Positions 34,452-45,998 of a stretch of 64,000 nucleotides of DNA are shown here, in pieces (position 1 is the stretch's first letter; the number at the start of each line of letters is the position of its first letter). The stretch spans positions 1,050,957 through 1,114,956 of the forward strand of contig RPFO01000022.1 in assembly GCA_009746045.1 (NCBI GenBank), read 5' to 3'. The translations under genes were made by a program, and so were the position numbers. The notes beneath the pieces were generated by a model, which saw nothing but the letters and a program-made list of their open reading frames with translations, did no database searches and had not been told where the DNA came from. This stretch comes from Mesostigma viride. Lineage: Eukaryota; Streptophyta; Mesostigmatophyceae; Mesostigmatales; Mesostigmataceae.

Positions 34452-36420
34452 CCACGAGGTAGCCATGGCTGACGGCGGAGCTCATAACTTTCACGTTTGA
34501 GCACCGAATTTAGCCGTGAATATCACAATCGACGCGTCTTTTTATGACGCACATGCTGATATAATTTTCCGAAGCTATTACGCAATATACGATGAGCAAA
34601 CGCCTCTCGACGCAACGCAGCCTGGCGGCTGCGCTTAGCAATGAAAATACGTCTGCAGCCCTGGCTGCAGCTTCGCCAACCGGTCCAGAAGGCAGCGGCG
34701 CCACTAGCCAAGCTCTAGTGGTCGCCCAGCCCCCTCTGGCCGCCTCACCAGCAGCGTCGCCTGAACCCAAGCGCAGTCGCCCTGCCGAGCCGACCTGGGA
34801 GGAGTTCGACTTTGACGCCAGCCAGCCCGGCTTTTTTGACAAGCTCAACCCCGACAAGATCCTGAGCTACGTGTTTTTCGGATCGTATGCCTCGCTTCTC
34901 GAGATGTGCAAGCAACTCTTCCATCAGGGCCGCCTCACCGATGCTTTCCAGAGACGCCCCCACAACTTCGACCAAATCCTCCAATGCCGCCGCCCCCACC
35001 TTCAGATTCGCGTCCTTTTCTCCCTCCTCGGCCGCTCCCTCGAGGAGCTTTGGCCCCCAAAGCCCCTCACCACCACCTTAACCGCATCCTCCATCCGCTC
35101 ACTCCTCAAGGAGGCCCTCGAGCAGCACGTGGCCCCCATCGCAGCAGATGTGGCGGTCATGGGCAGCACGTTGGCTGCCGAGCTCCCCCTCCTCTCCACC
35201 GCCACCTCCACCATCTCCACCGCCACCTCCACCCTCCTCGCCTCCTCCACCGCCACCACCTCCACCTCCGACGCCATCACCGCCCAGCTCCGTGACATCG
35301 ACCAGCGTCTTAAGGACAAGTTACGCCATTGCTATCGAGGTTCTGCAGAATACCGCAGGCCTCACCGCCCAGGCGGTGAAGGACATTGCCGCCAAGCCAG
35401 CCTCGGCTGGCCTGGCCGGCGATGCTCCTCCCATCACCACCTGGGCGGACATGCTTAAGCAACATACCACCTCCACCACCTCCGCCGTCGCAGCCCAGCT
35501 TCAACGGCAGACGCTTGACCTCCGCGAGGAGGCCGAGCTCGCCAAGCGCAGCCTCAACGTCATTGTCAAGAAGATGGAGGAAGGTGAGAATTCCGAGAAG
35601 CTTTTGCGTGCGTTTGAGAGAGAAATCCTTGGTCGCATGGGCCTTAACGGTGAGATCGAGCTGGCTGCCCACCGCCTTCCCCGCGCGCGGGGTAAGGCAG
35701 GGCCGCCCCCGCTCCTCCTCACCTTTAAGACCCCGGCGGACAAGATTTCTTTTCTCAGACGCCGCAAGCGGCTCGAGAAGACTCTCTTCACCCTTGATGA
35801 CGACTTGACCCTGGCGCAGCAACAACGGCGACGGGAGCTATGGCCGACCTACCTCCAGCTCCGGCAGACCAAGGCGGGGCAGCCGGTGTACTGGAAGGGG
35901 GCGGCCATCCACGTCGGCCACAAGCCCTGGCAGGCGACCCCCCCCCCCCCGCGGCCCCAGCGACTCCAGACGCCCCAGCTTAGGGGAATACAGCAGTAGT
36001 AGTGCAGAATAGATAGACCGTGGCCATGTACATGTACGCCTCCTAGAGGCACTATCCCAGCTAAGCCCCGCGCTTTATTTAATCATGTACATGTGTGCCT
36101 ATGATGTGCCACACTCCAGACGATGCCTAGCCTTATTTAGTAATGTTGTGCCCATGCAGGGAGTCACTCTCTGCTGAGAAGCCATGCCATAGCTCTTGTA
36201 TAGCCGTGATGATCTTCCCCCTCACAGGCATGCTCCCCCCTTACCCGGGCATAGCGTGATAGACCATGAGGGTGCGGGTGCCCTGGTGCACCTAGAGCAA
36301 GTGTTGTTTACATTCCCACCCTTGCAGGAAGTAGCTTAGAATGTATTATAGGCTCATATGCCCCTTCTCAGGGCTATGTGCTACATATACTCCCAACGGA
36401 GTTATGTTCCTAATTAATTA
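34452..36420 (+). mobile_element. Full 5' to 3' ORF1-only LINE (HAL1-like layout)
   Basis: 5' UTR (34,452-34,591), ORF1 (34,592-35,985), 3' UTR (about 36,000-36,400) and an (AATT)n tail at about 36,410-36,430 follow each other with no ORF2. In mammals such half-LINEs are called HAL1; the similarity here is in layout only. A second 3' UTR with an AATTC tail follows at 36,430-36,768, so another truncated copy lies directly behind. Confidence 0.6.
34592..35999 (+). pseudogene. LINE ORF1-like protein with one frameshift
   Basis: The ATG at 34,592 opens a frame with an Ala/Ser/Pro-rich N-terminus, WEEFDFDASQPGFFDKL, FFGSYASLLEMCKQLFHQGR, and RSLEELWPPKPLTTTLTASS, then a Ser/Thr-rich coiled segment. 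At about 35,300-35,322 an extra 26 bases, compared with the copy at 2,287, shift the frame. The second frame then continues AIAIEVLQNTAGLTAQAVKD, WADMLKQHTT, and the RNA-binding-like block PPLLLTFKTPADKISFLRRR, ending past VYWKGAAIHVGHKPWQ. The final block fits the RRM/CTD region of L1-type ORF1 proteins, which coat element RNA. The frame break makes this copy non-functional as it stands. Confidence 0.6.
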
Positions 36421-36909
36421 ATTAATTAATGTGTGCCTATGATGAGCCACCCTCCAGATGATACCTAGCTTTATTTAATTATGCCGTGCCCATGCAGGGG
36501 GTCACTCCCTGTTGAGAAGCCATGCCCTAGCCTTTGTATAGCTGCGCTAATCTTCCCCACCTATGACAGGCTCCCCTTAGCTGGGTGTTGCCTGAAACTC
36601 TGGCCGGGTGATGCAGGTGCCCTAGTGCACCTAGAGCAAGTGTTGTTTACATTCCCACCCTTGCAGGAAGTAGCTTAGAATGCATGATAGGCCATATGCC
36701 CCTTCTCTGGGCTATGTGCTACATATACTCCCAACGGAGTTATGTTACAATTCAATTCAATTCAATTCAATGACTCCGTTGGGAGACCACGTAGCACATA
36801 TTCCTTGAGCTGGATGGATGGAGGTGGGCGAAGCCGCGAAACCTAGGTAGCTTAACTAACTCTAAGCTAATCAGTATAATCTAGAGCTAGCTAGCTGTGT
36901 ACGTGTCCC

Positions 36910-37645
36910 CATCCATCCATCCATCCATCCATCCATCCATCCATCCATCCATCCATCCATCCATCCATCCATCCATCCATCCATCCATCCATCCATCCAT
37001 CCATCCATCCATCCATCCATCCATCCATCCATCCATCCATCCATCCATCCATCCATCCATCCATCCATCCATCCATCCATCCATCCATCCATCCATCCAT
37101 CCATCCATGGATCCATCCATCCATCCATCCATCCATCCATCCATCCATCCATCCATCCATCCATCCATCCATCCATCCATCCATCCATCCATCCATCCAT
37201 CCATCCATCCATCCATCCATCCATCCATCCATCCATCCATCCATCCATCCATCCATCCATCCATCCATCCATCCATCCATCCATCCATCCATCCATCCAT
37301 CCATCCATCCATCCATCCATCCATCCATCCATCCATCCATCCGTCCGTCCGTCCGTCCGTCCGTCCGTCCGTCCGTCCGTCCGTCCGTCCGTCCGTCCGT
37401 CCGTCCGTCCGTCCGTCCGTCCGTCCGTCCGTCCGTCCGTCCGTCCGTCCGTCCGTCCGTCCGTCCGTCCGTCCGTCCGTCCGTCCGTCCGTCCGTCCGT
37501 CCGTCCGTCCGTCCGTCCGTCCGTCCGTCCGTCCGTCCGTCCGTCCGTCCGTCCGTCCGTCCGTCCGTCCGTCCGTCCGTCCGTCCGTCCGTCCGTCCGT
37601 CCGTCCGTCCGTCCATCCATCCATCCATCCATCCATCCATCCATC
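36910..37645. repeat. (ATCC)n-(GTCC)n-(ATCC)n array
   Basis: About 107 ATCC units, then about 68 GTCC units from about 37,341, then about 9 ATCC units. The single interruption is CCATGGATCCATCC near 37,105. Flanks are LINE 3' UTR: 'atcggggttaatgctccatg' follows on the right. The Met-Asp-Gly-Trp and Pro-Ser-Ile-His frames are repeat artefacts. Confidence 0.95.
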
Positions 37646-37689
37646 GGGGTTAATGCTCCATGACTCCCCAACGGTAGCACGAGTCTAAT

Positions 37690-37910
37690 TAATCAATTAA
37701 TAATCTAGAAAACCCTAGCTACTCTACTCAGCAAAGCGCCCCTTCCTCTTGAGGGGAGGGGACTTGCCTACAGGGGCTGGCCGGGCGTGTGAGCCTGGAC
37801 AATCGTCTTCCACCTCTTCTTCTTCTGCATAGCAGTCCAAGCAAGAGAGAGGGAGTGAATGCTGTGTTCAAACGGGGCTGGGACCACTAGGTCGGCCAGC
37901 AACTGCTGTG
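37690..37910 (-). pseudogene. LINE ORF2 C-terminal fragment
   Basis: Same protein tail as at 1,480 and 3,710: the minus strand encodes the VVPAQF-type block, IHSLSL, KKRWKTIVQAHTPGQP and a Pro/Lys-rich end. The copy is cut near 37,912. Confidence 0.55.
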
Positions 37911-38419
37911 TATGCACTATACTTTTCGTCCGAGGGTAGTAAAAAGGATCCGAGGCGTAAATTACGAGGTCTTATCTTACTACCTAGATCCGAGGCGTGA
38001 GATCCAACGCCGTAATCATTACTACGTAGGATGATTGGTAGTAATTTTACTAGCCGTAAGTAAGAGTAACGTTACGACTGCACATCTTTGGTAGTACATT
38101 ACCGACAGAGTAAATTACCGCGACGGGTCTTGGTTGGTAATCTACCGCCTGTAGATTAGGTGCCAGTGATCCGATGCTGTAAGATACGTTTCAGTAAGCT
38201 ACTTCGGGGATCTTTGCCTGTACACGGCCAGATGGATAATTATATTGTAATGGAGAAGTGGGAGAACGTGCGTGTCTATTAGCAAATGCAGCGAAATATA
38301 AAAATGTAGTTATCAGCCTTTTTCGCCTATTCAGCAGTTGTCGTTGTCGGCCGTTGTCATTAAGCGGCTATAGATTATGTGTGCTGGGGCCGGTGAAAAG
38401 ACGCTAGCAAAGTTCGTCT
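37911..38419. other. AT-rich spacer with TACT/AGTA words
   Basis: A 250-bp stretch of repeated GTAGTAA, GATCCGAGGCGT and TTACTAC words (37,925-38,170) has no coding potential. It may be the promoter side of the next gene. Confidence 0.3.
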
Positions 38420-39531
38420 GAATGGCGTCCAATAGAGGGGATTTTATTCTTAGTGGATTGTTGGACGAGGAGAAGGCGAGGTTGCTGGCGGAGAATGCGA
38501 AAGAGCAGAGGGAAGCAGCGGAAGCCGTGCGTGGAAGATGAGGTAACGGGATGGAGTGTGGGCCCTGGCTTCTGGTTATGAAATGATGGCGGTTGCAGGC
38601 CAGCCGTGCTCGCTGGTAATGGGTGCGTGGTGTTGAAATCCAAGTTCTGCGCGTATTCTGTTTTTTGGTCAATGATTGAAGGGATGTCGCCTTGTTTTAT
38701 TTTTGTGCATCTGCGTCCCGTCGTGACTGCCTCGTCATGGACGCCCAGGGGTAGAAGTTCGAACGAGGGAATGATTTTTCAAACGCCTGGATATGTTATG
38801 ATAGTACGAATAAATGGTAATGGGTAGAGGCGGCCAAAATTTTGTTGGAAGTGTGCCAACGCCGCACATACGACTTGAACAACCCTAGGTATCTTAGGAA
38901 AAGGAAACACGGATACGTCGGAGTGGAGGAAGAGGAAGACGATGACGATGGTGAAGACGGAGAGGTTTACAATGGAGGCCTTGAGAATGGGGAGACATTG
39001 AATCAGGAGAGCAGGGTAGCGGTGAGTGGCCCGTCATGAATTACATTGTGGTTGCAGTTGTTAGCGAGGCGTGTTGATTGCTTCTTGCCGCGGGTAATCG
39101 CTAGCGCGCATAACCTTCTTTTTTCAACAGGTGTTCTGGTGCATTGACTGCCGCAAAGCAATTAATGGGACTGATTATGTGCCTATCATGCCGTTTGGGA
39201 ATCATACATTGCCAACATTTCGTGTTTAGAAGGCGCGCCTTCAGAAGCATATTCAGCACCGCACGAGCCAGGTGCTGAAGGCGTGCTTGGAGAGGAAGGG
39301 GTATAAAGTGCGCATGACCGCATCGAAGAAGAAGAAGCAGCAGGAATCGGGCAAGACCATGATAACCGAGCCAGGATTGGCTTTCGTGCATGCAGTACAT
39401 GGTGCGGCGCAGGCAGTGAATGCTGCATCGATTGCAGCGGTGCAGCCTGTGGCCATGGCGGTGCAGGGCGCGGGTCCTGAAGTGTGGGCGTTGGCGAAGC
39501 AGATTCACGATGCTGTCATGGCCACGTTGTG
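38420..39531 (+). CDS. Small spliced gene with Cys/His finger-like motif, or pseudogene
   Basis: Three exons fit in phase: 38,420-38,524 (MASNRGDFILSGLLDEEKAR...), about 38,831-39,019 (AAKILLEVCQRRTYDLNNPR, then an acidic run VEEEEDDDDGEDGE), and from 39,131. The third begins VFWCIDCRKAINGTDYVP and runs to an in-frame TAG at 39,226-39,228. The same frame then stays open for 101 codons (KARLQKHIQHRTSQVLKACL, SKKKKQQESGK) to a TGA at 39,532. CxxC before the TAG and HxxxH after it would together form a long-linker zinc finger like those of some transposase or nuclear proteins. Either a short intron (about 51 nt, GTGCCT...TTTAG) removes the TAG, or the gene is broken. No family is assigned. Confidence 0.45.
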
Positions 39532-39599
39532 AAGCCAAGGAATGGGTGTTGGTTCCAGTCAGGTGCCTCGCCCGGAGGAAGCTTTTCTGCTGTAAGCAG

Positions 39600-39720
39600 A
39601 GGTGCGGCATCAAGCATTTGCAATCGCCATGAGAGCAGTGGAGATGTCAGCGGCATGAAGCATTTGCAATCGCCATGAGAGCAGTGGAGATGTCTGCGGC
39701 ATTGGGAGATCTGCAGACAA
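39600..39720. repeat. Tandem duplication of about 50 bp
   Basis: The word GCATTTGCAATCGCCATGAG starts each copy at about 39,615 and 39,660, followed by AGCAGTGGAGATGTC. It lies just behind the preceding gene. Confidence 0.7.
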
Positions 39721-40318
39721 TTGCAGGAGGACATTGTGCGGTACGCTTGTAGGGTGTATGCTGTGTTGTTCCGCTCGCTAATGGACATGTGCCCCTGTAA
39801 CCTCTTCCAGGCTAGTATCTGCTATCCACCTCTTCAGGCTTGAAAAGTAAATTGCTGTACGGTTCACAATTGGCATGGCTTGACATGCACGCGTCCTTGA
39901 CTGTGGTCTGCATGGGTTTGGGGTTTAGCGGTTTACATCAGACTCTGCTGTGTGTCTGCTTAATCAGCCGACGTGTCACATGGGGACAGCAACGGCGCTG
40001 GGATGCAGCCCGGTGTGAATGCGAGTAAGGTACGCGCTGTCATGCATGGCGGATGGGGCGTGGAAGCCACGACCCACGTTTTTGTGTGTGCACGGGGGGC
40101 TAGGGGGCAAGTCGTTGTGTTGCTGCCATCCATATGGCCATGGATATGCGGGAAGCTTTCCCTGTACCCATACTTAATGATGCATGGACTGGTTGTGACA
40201 GCCAAGGGTTTAGCTGTCGTGGGTTTGCTGAGTGATCATGGCAGTCTGCTAGGCTGGTGCTAGAACAGCAATAGCGCGGTTACTGCTATGTCTTGCCCGT
40301 GCTAACTGATGCTGCAGC

Positions 40319-40446
40319 CATGCGTGGAGCGCGAATCGTCCCGAGAGGAGAAGGAGGAGGCGGGGCCGGTGCACCCATGGGCAGGGCCGGAGAAGAAGGA
40401 CGCGGAGCACCCAGTGTGGGAGAAGGAGAAGGCGGGGAAGCACTGA
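40319..40446 (+). CDS. Possible terminal exon, charged C-terminus
   Basis: After a good acceptor (TGATGCTGCAG) the plus strand reads CVERESSREEKEEAGPVHPW, then EKKDAEHPVWEKEKAGKH and a stop. The composition is strongly hydrophilic. It could be the last exon of the gene at 38,420 or chance reading of a purine-rich stretch; another frame is also open. Confidence 0.25.
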
Positions 40447-40484
40447 AGCTCCACCCCATGTCAGGCCTCTAGTATAGGTGCCAG

Positions 40485-40860
40485 TTAACTAAACCCATGC
40501 ACGTGCAGGTTGTAGCTCAGAATGTATTTAAAATCATATGCCCCTTTTCAGGTATATGTGTAACAGTGACTCCCAACGGATATATGTTCCTAATTTATTA
40601 AATTCTTACTGAATAATTGTTGTCTTTATGAACCCATGAAGAGCAAAGCCCGGTGGGGAGTACATGTAACGCATTACCACGAGAAGGGGTCCCCACACCG
40701 CATTTCTTCGCTCTCTGTTCCTATGCAGAACAAGAAGAGGTGGAAGACCAATGTCCCGGCTCACACGCCAGCCCATGTGGGTAAGCCCCCTCCCCCAAAG
40801 CGGAAGGGGCGCTTTGGGGAGAAGTGTAGTGAGGATTTTGTAGACTAGATAGCACTAACT
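40485..40860 (+). mobile_element. LINE 3' UTR piece and ORF2 C-terminal fragment
   Basis: A 3' UTR block with an AATTTATTAAATT tail (40,485-40,605) is followed by the ORF2 tail on the plus strand: MQNKKRWKTNVPAHTPAHVG, KPPPPKRKGRFGEK. Both pieces are 5' truncated. Confidence 0.5.
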
Positions 40861-41086
40861 TACTTACACCAGACCTGGCAATAAACAAGCATTGATGGGA
40901 TGGACCCAGCGATACATAATGGGCGTGCATGCGTAAAAAATATACACTATGCATGGCCCAATGGGCATGCATTCAAATAATTACAAATGAAGGCCGCCAT
41001 GAGAGCACTGAAGCTAAACCAGACCGGGCCACAATTAACCCTCCAGCACCAAAGTTCCACTGCATCATGTAAGACAAGCCTGACAT

Positions 41087-41577
41087 CCATCCATCCATCC
41101 ATCCATCCATCCATCCATCCATCCATCCATCCATCCATCCATCCATCCATCCATCCATCCATCCATCCATCCATCCATCCATCCATCCATCCATCCATCC
41201 ATCCATCCATCCATCCATCCATCCATCCATCCATCCATCCATCCATCCATCCATCCATCCATCCATCCATCCATCCATCCATCCATCCATCCATCCATCC
41301 ATCCATCCATCCATCCATCCATCCATCCATCCATCCATCCATCCATCCATCCATCCATCCATCCATCCATCCATCCATCCATCCATCCATCCATCCATCC
41401 ATCCATCCATCCATCCATCCATCCATCCATCCATCCATCCATCCATCCATCCATCCATCCATCCATCCATCCATCCATCCATCCATCCATCCATCCATCC
41501 ATCCATCCATCCATCCATCCATCCATCCATCCATCCATCCATCCATCCATCCATCCATCCATCCATCCATCCATCCA
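41087..41577. repeat. (ATCC)n array of about 490 bp
   Basis: About 122 perfect ATCC units without interruption. The right flank is ATTGATCGGGGTATAGTCC, related to the flank of the array at 37,645 (ATCGGGGTTAATGCTCC). Confidence 0.95.
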
Positions 41578-43000
41578 TTGATCGGGGTATAGTCCTAGTA
41601 CAGCCATGCTACGTCCTGGCTATGATGAGATTACTTGCCCACGCTCCTAGTGTTATGCCATGCTCACATGGGTCTTATTGCACCCACAGATTGCCGGATC
41701 GTTGGCGTGTCCGTTTAGCTAGCGTTCCCGAATGCAGCTGTGGCATGCCTAAGTTAGGCATGAAGGAGACTGGGGGTCTCTGCCCTTTCTCCTGTTGTGC
41801 ACACACAGGGATTAAAAGCACTTCGGTGCTCCGTGACTCCCCAACAGGAGCACGTGTTTAATTAATTAATTAATTAATTAATCGGGGTTCGCTAATGCTC
41901 CTTGACTCCCTAATGGGGGCATGAGTTTAATAAATGAATTAAGTAGTTAGTTAATTAATCAGGTTGATTCAGATGAGGTCTGTGCTGGTTCCTTGTGGAC
42001 TGGCCAGCCAGGGAGATATCTTCTTACATGGTCAGGCCCTTGCCGACCATGTAAGAACCTGTTAGGCGACGCAGTGGCCAGCATTGGACATACCGCCATA
42101 TGTTTGTCTCCGCGATATGATTTTAGCTGACATGCAGAGCACAGACACTGTTGGCGTCATCCGCTCAACCCCTCTTATTCAGACATGGGACCTCGGATGT
42201 GTAGGATTAGTAGCGTTGCCCAGGCGGACATTGTCAAAGACTACGACCCCCCAGTTGTGGGTCCTAGGAAATTTAACAAGCATGATTGTCTCCTTGTTGA
42301 TAGGCATTAATTAATCCTTGATGATAGGCATTGCTTGCGTGCAAGATTAGCTCGAGGCCCATATTTTAGACTACTAGCTGAGCTGTGGACATACATGTTG
42401 TTATTGACGTCTTGACGGATATTGACGTCTTGGGGTGACTTCCACTATATCTTCTTTGGGGAATTCAGAGATCCCGGTCCCCCAACATGGACATGAGACT
42501 AATTAAAATCAATTAATCAATGTCATGAATAGAGCGCGTTCATGACGTTCAGTCATGAACAGAGCCCTAACCTTAAACACATAAGAAAACAATTATGGCG
42601 GGCCATGTGACTTGGAATGTAAGAAGCTTAGCCCCCAAACATATTGTTGTCTCACGTAATGAATCACTTGCTGATCAACAAATCGATGGTTATCTCATAG
42701 GCACAATGTACCTCTGACCATCATTGCTGGCCCATGCATGCATGCACCAATGGCAGCCTACATGACACATACATCGCTTATTTGCCATGTAAAAAATGCG
42801 ACAAAGTGTCCATATAGGTACTCATAGATTAGCACAAATTCCTTAGCACGATGTGGACAACTTTACTTAACGGTGAAAGCCTGTCTCGCCCTTATTGCCT
42901 TGAGGGTTCCCGGCGATAGGTCCTGTCTGTTGGTCGACATTTTTCTTTTGCAGCTGGCCATCGTCGGTAGGTATGAATGATCTCGATGCTAGCAATTACG
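41578..43000. other. LINE-derived debris and non-coding sequence
   Basis: LINE 3' end pieces with (AATT)n tails lie at about 41,830-41,970. An 11-bp inverted repeat, CTTACATGGTC ... GACCATGTAAG, lies at about 42,023-42,057. The rest, to 43,000, shows no gene. Confidence 0.4.
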
Positions 43001-43059
43001 ATGATGATACCCGAGGTAGTCTATACCTGGGATCGAGAGCTTCTTCTTGTATGGCAATG

Positions 43060-43720
43060 CCGGCAGGGCGATGACGGTGGCCGTCACCGTCATCGCTCTC
43101 GACGGGCGTGATGGAAAGGACCTGTTTGATAGGCGGCAGCTACTTGGTAATATAGGTCGTTTACTATTACTCCCATGCAATAAAGAGTTAAGAGGTTGGC
43201 CCTCGGCATGGCGATGATCACGGGGCGATGACGGGGCGTTGACGCGCGTGATGAATAGGATCTGTTTGATAAGCGGCGGCTATTGGTAATATAGTTTGTT
43301 GATTAAGAGAAGAGTTTGTTGATTAAGAGAAGAGTTTAGATGTTGGCCCGTCGAGGGCGATGACGGTGACGCCGTCACCGTCATCGCCCTCGACGGGCGT
43401 CGTGAATACGACCTTTTTTATATGCGGCGGCTATTGGTAATATAGGTCGTTTACTATTACTCCCAATAAAGAGTTAAGAGGTTGGCCCTCGGCATGGCGA
43501 TGATCACGGGGCGATGACGGGGCGTTAACGCGCGCGATGAATAGGATCTGTTTGATAGGCGGCGGCTATTGGTAATATAGATTGTTGATTAAGAGAAGAG
43601 TTTAGATGTTGGCCCGTCGAGGGCGATGACGGTGACGCCGTCACCGTCATCGCCCTCGACGGGCGTCATGAATACGACCTGTTTGATATGCGGCGGCTAT
43701 TGGTAATATAGGTCGTTGAT
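43060..43720. repeat. Tandem block of about 275 bp with near-perfect long hairpins
   Basis: Two tandem units and a partial third share ATTACTCCCAATAAAGAG, GAGGTTGGCCCTCGGCATGG and GCGGCTATTGGTAATATAG. Each of two units holds a palindrome with a 24-25 bp perfect stem and a 3-base GCC loop, CCCGTCGAGGGCGATGACGG being its left side, near 43,343-43,398 and 43,615-43,668. A weaker form lies at about 43,065-43,105. No ORF is present. Confidence 0.85.
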
Positions 43721-43792
43721 TATGCCCGTCGGTCTTAACATGTAGGCCCTCGGGAATTACATCGGGCTGTACTAGGCCGGTATACCGTAGTT

Positions 43793-44150
43793 GTGTACCA
43801 CCCCCCTCCTTCCCACGGCAGGTACGCAGCGCCCGGCTGTTGTCCTGGCTGCAGTTGTGTACCACCTGTACGGTATTTGTGTACCACCCCCCTCCTTCCC
43901 ACGGCAGGTACGCAGCGCCCGGCTGTTGTCCTGGCTGCAGTTGTGTACCACCTGTACGGTATTTGTGTACCACCCCCTCCTTCCCACGGCAGGTACGCAG
44001 CGCCCGGCTGTTGTCCTGGCTGCAGTTGTGTACCACCTGTACGGTATTTGTGTACCACCCCCCTCCTTCCCACGGCAGGTACGCAGCGCCCGGCTGTTGT
44101 CCTGGCTGCAGTTGTGTACCACCTGTACGGTATTTGTGTACCACCACCCT
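43793..44150. repeat. 86-bp minisatellite, about four units
   Basis: The unit runs from GTGTACCACCCCCCTCCTTC through GGCAGGTACGCAGCGCCCGG to CACCTGTACGGTATTT. One unit lacks a single C. GTGTACCAC occurs twice per unit. It lies directly behind the hairpin block. Confidence 0.9.
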
Positions 44151-44159
44151 CCATGGCCC

Positions 44160-45150
44160 ATGCAGCCCGGCCCGGCATCGTGCCGTCGCCGACCCGACAA
44201 CGTTTTCTCGAACAACACGAATTTGAATTTTAGGGACTGGAGCGGCTGGCACGCTAGCGGCACGACCAACGGAACAAGAGAACCGAGAAACTGTGGCCGC
44301 CAGGAGGATAAAGGTTTCAAGGCGCATGCGTTTGAGGCTAGCCAGAACCGAATGCGAGGTTTTACTTTATCAAACCGATGTATATCAATGTGGCCAGAAT
44401 TCTTTTCCAGTTGCGGGGTCGTGTGTCGCCAATTTGTTGTTGGGCCGGGCACTTTAATCGTGATTGCAAGAAGTCAGTTCACGACGCCGTTAGCGTGGCA
44501 TTTATGTACAGCAATTCATCGTTCGGCTTCTTTATCCTATCGGCAACTCCTCACGACGTGTGAGCGTGAGTCGGTTGTCGTGTGAATGGACACTTTCTGG
44601 GAAAGTAAGTCACTAGAGTGCCAATTTCACCGATCGCAAAACATTTACCCAGTTTGGGCAGATAGACCTGGCTAAATACGAGGGCGAGCGGAAGTAATTG
44701 TTGATGCATAGCCATCTGCTTCCTGCGCTTTGTAATTGTAATGAGTTGTTCGCAAATTGGCGTCTCTAGCGGTTACTCCTCTGTGCACAGCTGGCGACCA
44801 AGAAGACTTCATTGGCAGCCGGACTGCGGATGCGCGTCGTTGGAATATTAGCAACGTTAACATGTTTGCTGCGTTTTTTGTGAAGCTTGTCTAGCCGACT
44901 GCATTTGGGAGACTTGGCAAGGTTGCCTCCAATCGTTGAAGTCACAACCTGGGTGTCAATTCACGTTTACTAGCCACGGTCATAGTAACATTCTAATGGC
45001 ATTTGTCCCAGTTTCAACATGGGTTTTCACTCTGATCTGATGGAGTGAAGGGCCTAGCTCCGTGGTTTTGTGTCATTGTAGCAGTTTAGTCGCCTGCTAA
45101 CGTAGTGAATCTTCCATCCCACCTCTCCCACCCCCACACCCGCACTTCTC
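44160..45150. other. Non-coding or unrecognised sequence
   Basis: Open frames of 60-110 codons exist but none shows a known motif or convincing splice signals. Confidence 0.3.
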
Positions 45151-45275
<125 letters not shown>

Positions 45276-45998
45276 TCCCACCCCCCGCTCTCTTGTCCCT
45301 CCCGCACCCCTCCTCTCTCTTTCCCTTTTCCTTGGCTGTTGAGAAGGACTGGGGTGAAAACTCCAGACCGTTGGTGGCTGCCTTCAAGCAGGAAGTTTCA
45401 AGGATCAACAAGTTTTTGTGAGCTGTCTGATATGGTCACTGCTGCGACAAAGGTGAGTTATCTTGTTTTTCATGTAATTTTTTTGCTGTAGCTAGGTAAG
45501 CCGGCCATTTTGTACTCCCCTTTCTTTTGCTCTCACGATTTATTCTTGTTGTGGTTTATATGGTCCCGTTAAGTGGCATGCATTATCATTATCCACATTA
45601 GTGTGAGAAACCATCCGCAGTGTTGTAGCTTGCATCTATAACAACAGTTTTTGCTGCCGCCGCCACTGCTATTACCAACATTAAGTCATTCTTGCTTTCT
45701 AAGCACTCTTTTTCCTCTTAGGCTGTTGGTTGGGATACCAGCCACCCTTGCACGCATAAATTCAAGCACCGGGTGCATGTGAAAACACAACCAAGGCAAG
45801 AATGTCCCCCTCTCGCAATATCCCACCCACGCAACGCACCCAATGCAGCAAGAATGGGACCACCTTGTTGCCATGAGCTCTAGCACCGTTGCCACCCCTA
45901 GCTTTCTACTGTTCCCGTCCATCCTTATTTACACTGGCTGCTTTGCTTGCATTTCTGGCTCAGTGCCAGTTTGCACTTGCTAGCTTGCTAAGACAATA

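Noticed and set aside
36871-37688. 250-270 codon frames of MDGW and HPSI type
   Set aside because: Translations of the ATCC/GTCC array on both strands; no gene evidence outside the array.
40947-41607. 200-codon frames over the ATCC array
   Set aside because: Same artefact as above.
43772-44585. 146-264 codon frames over the 86-bp repeat
   Set aside because: The unit is open in several frames and residues repeat with the unit. No domain is present outside it.
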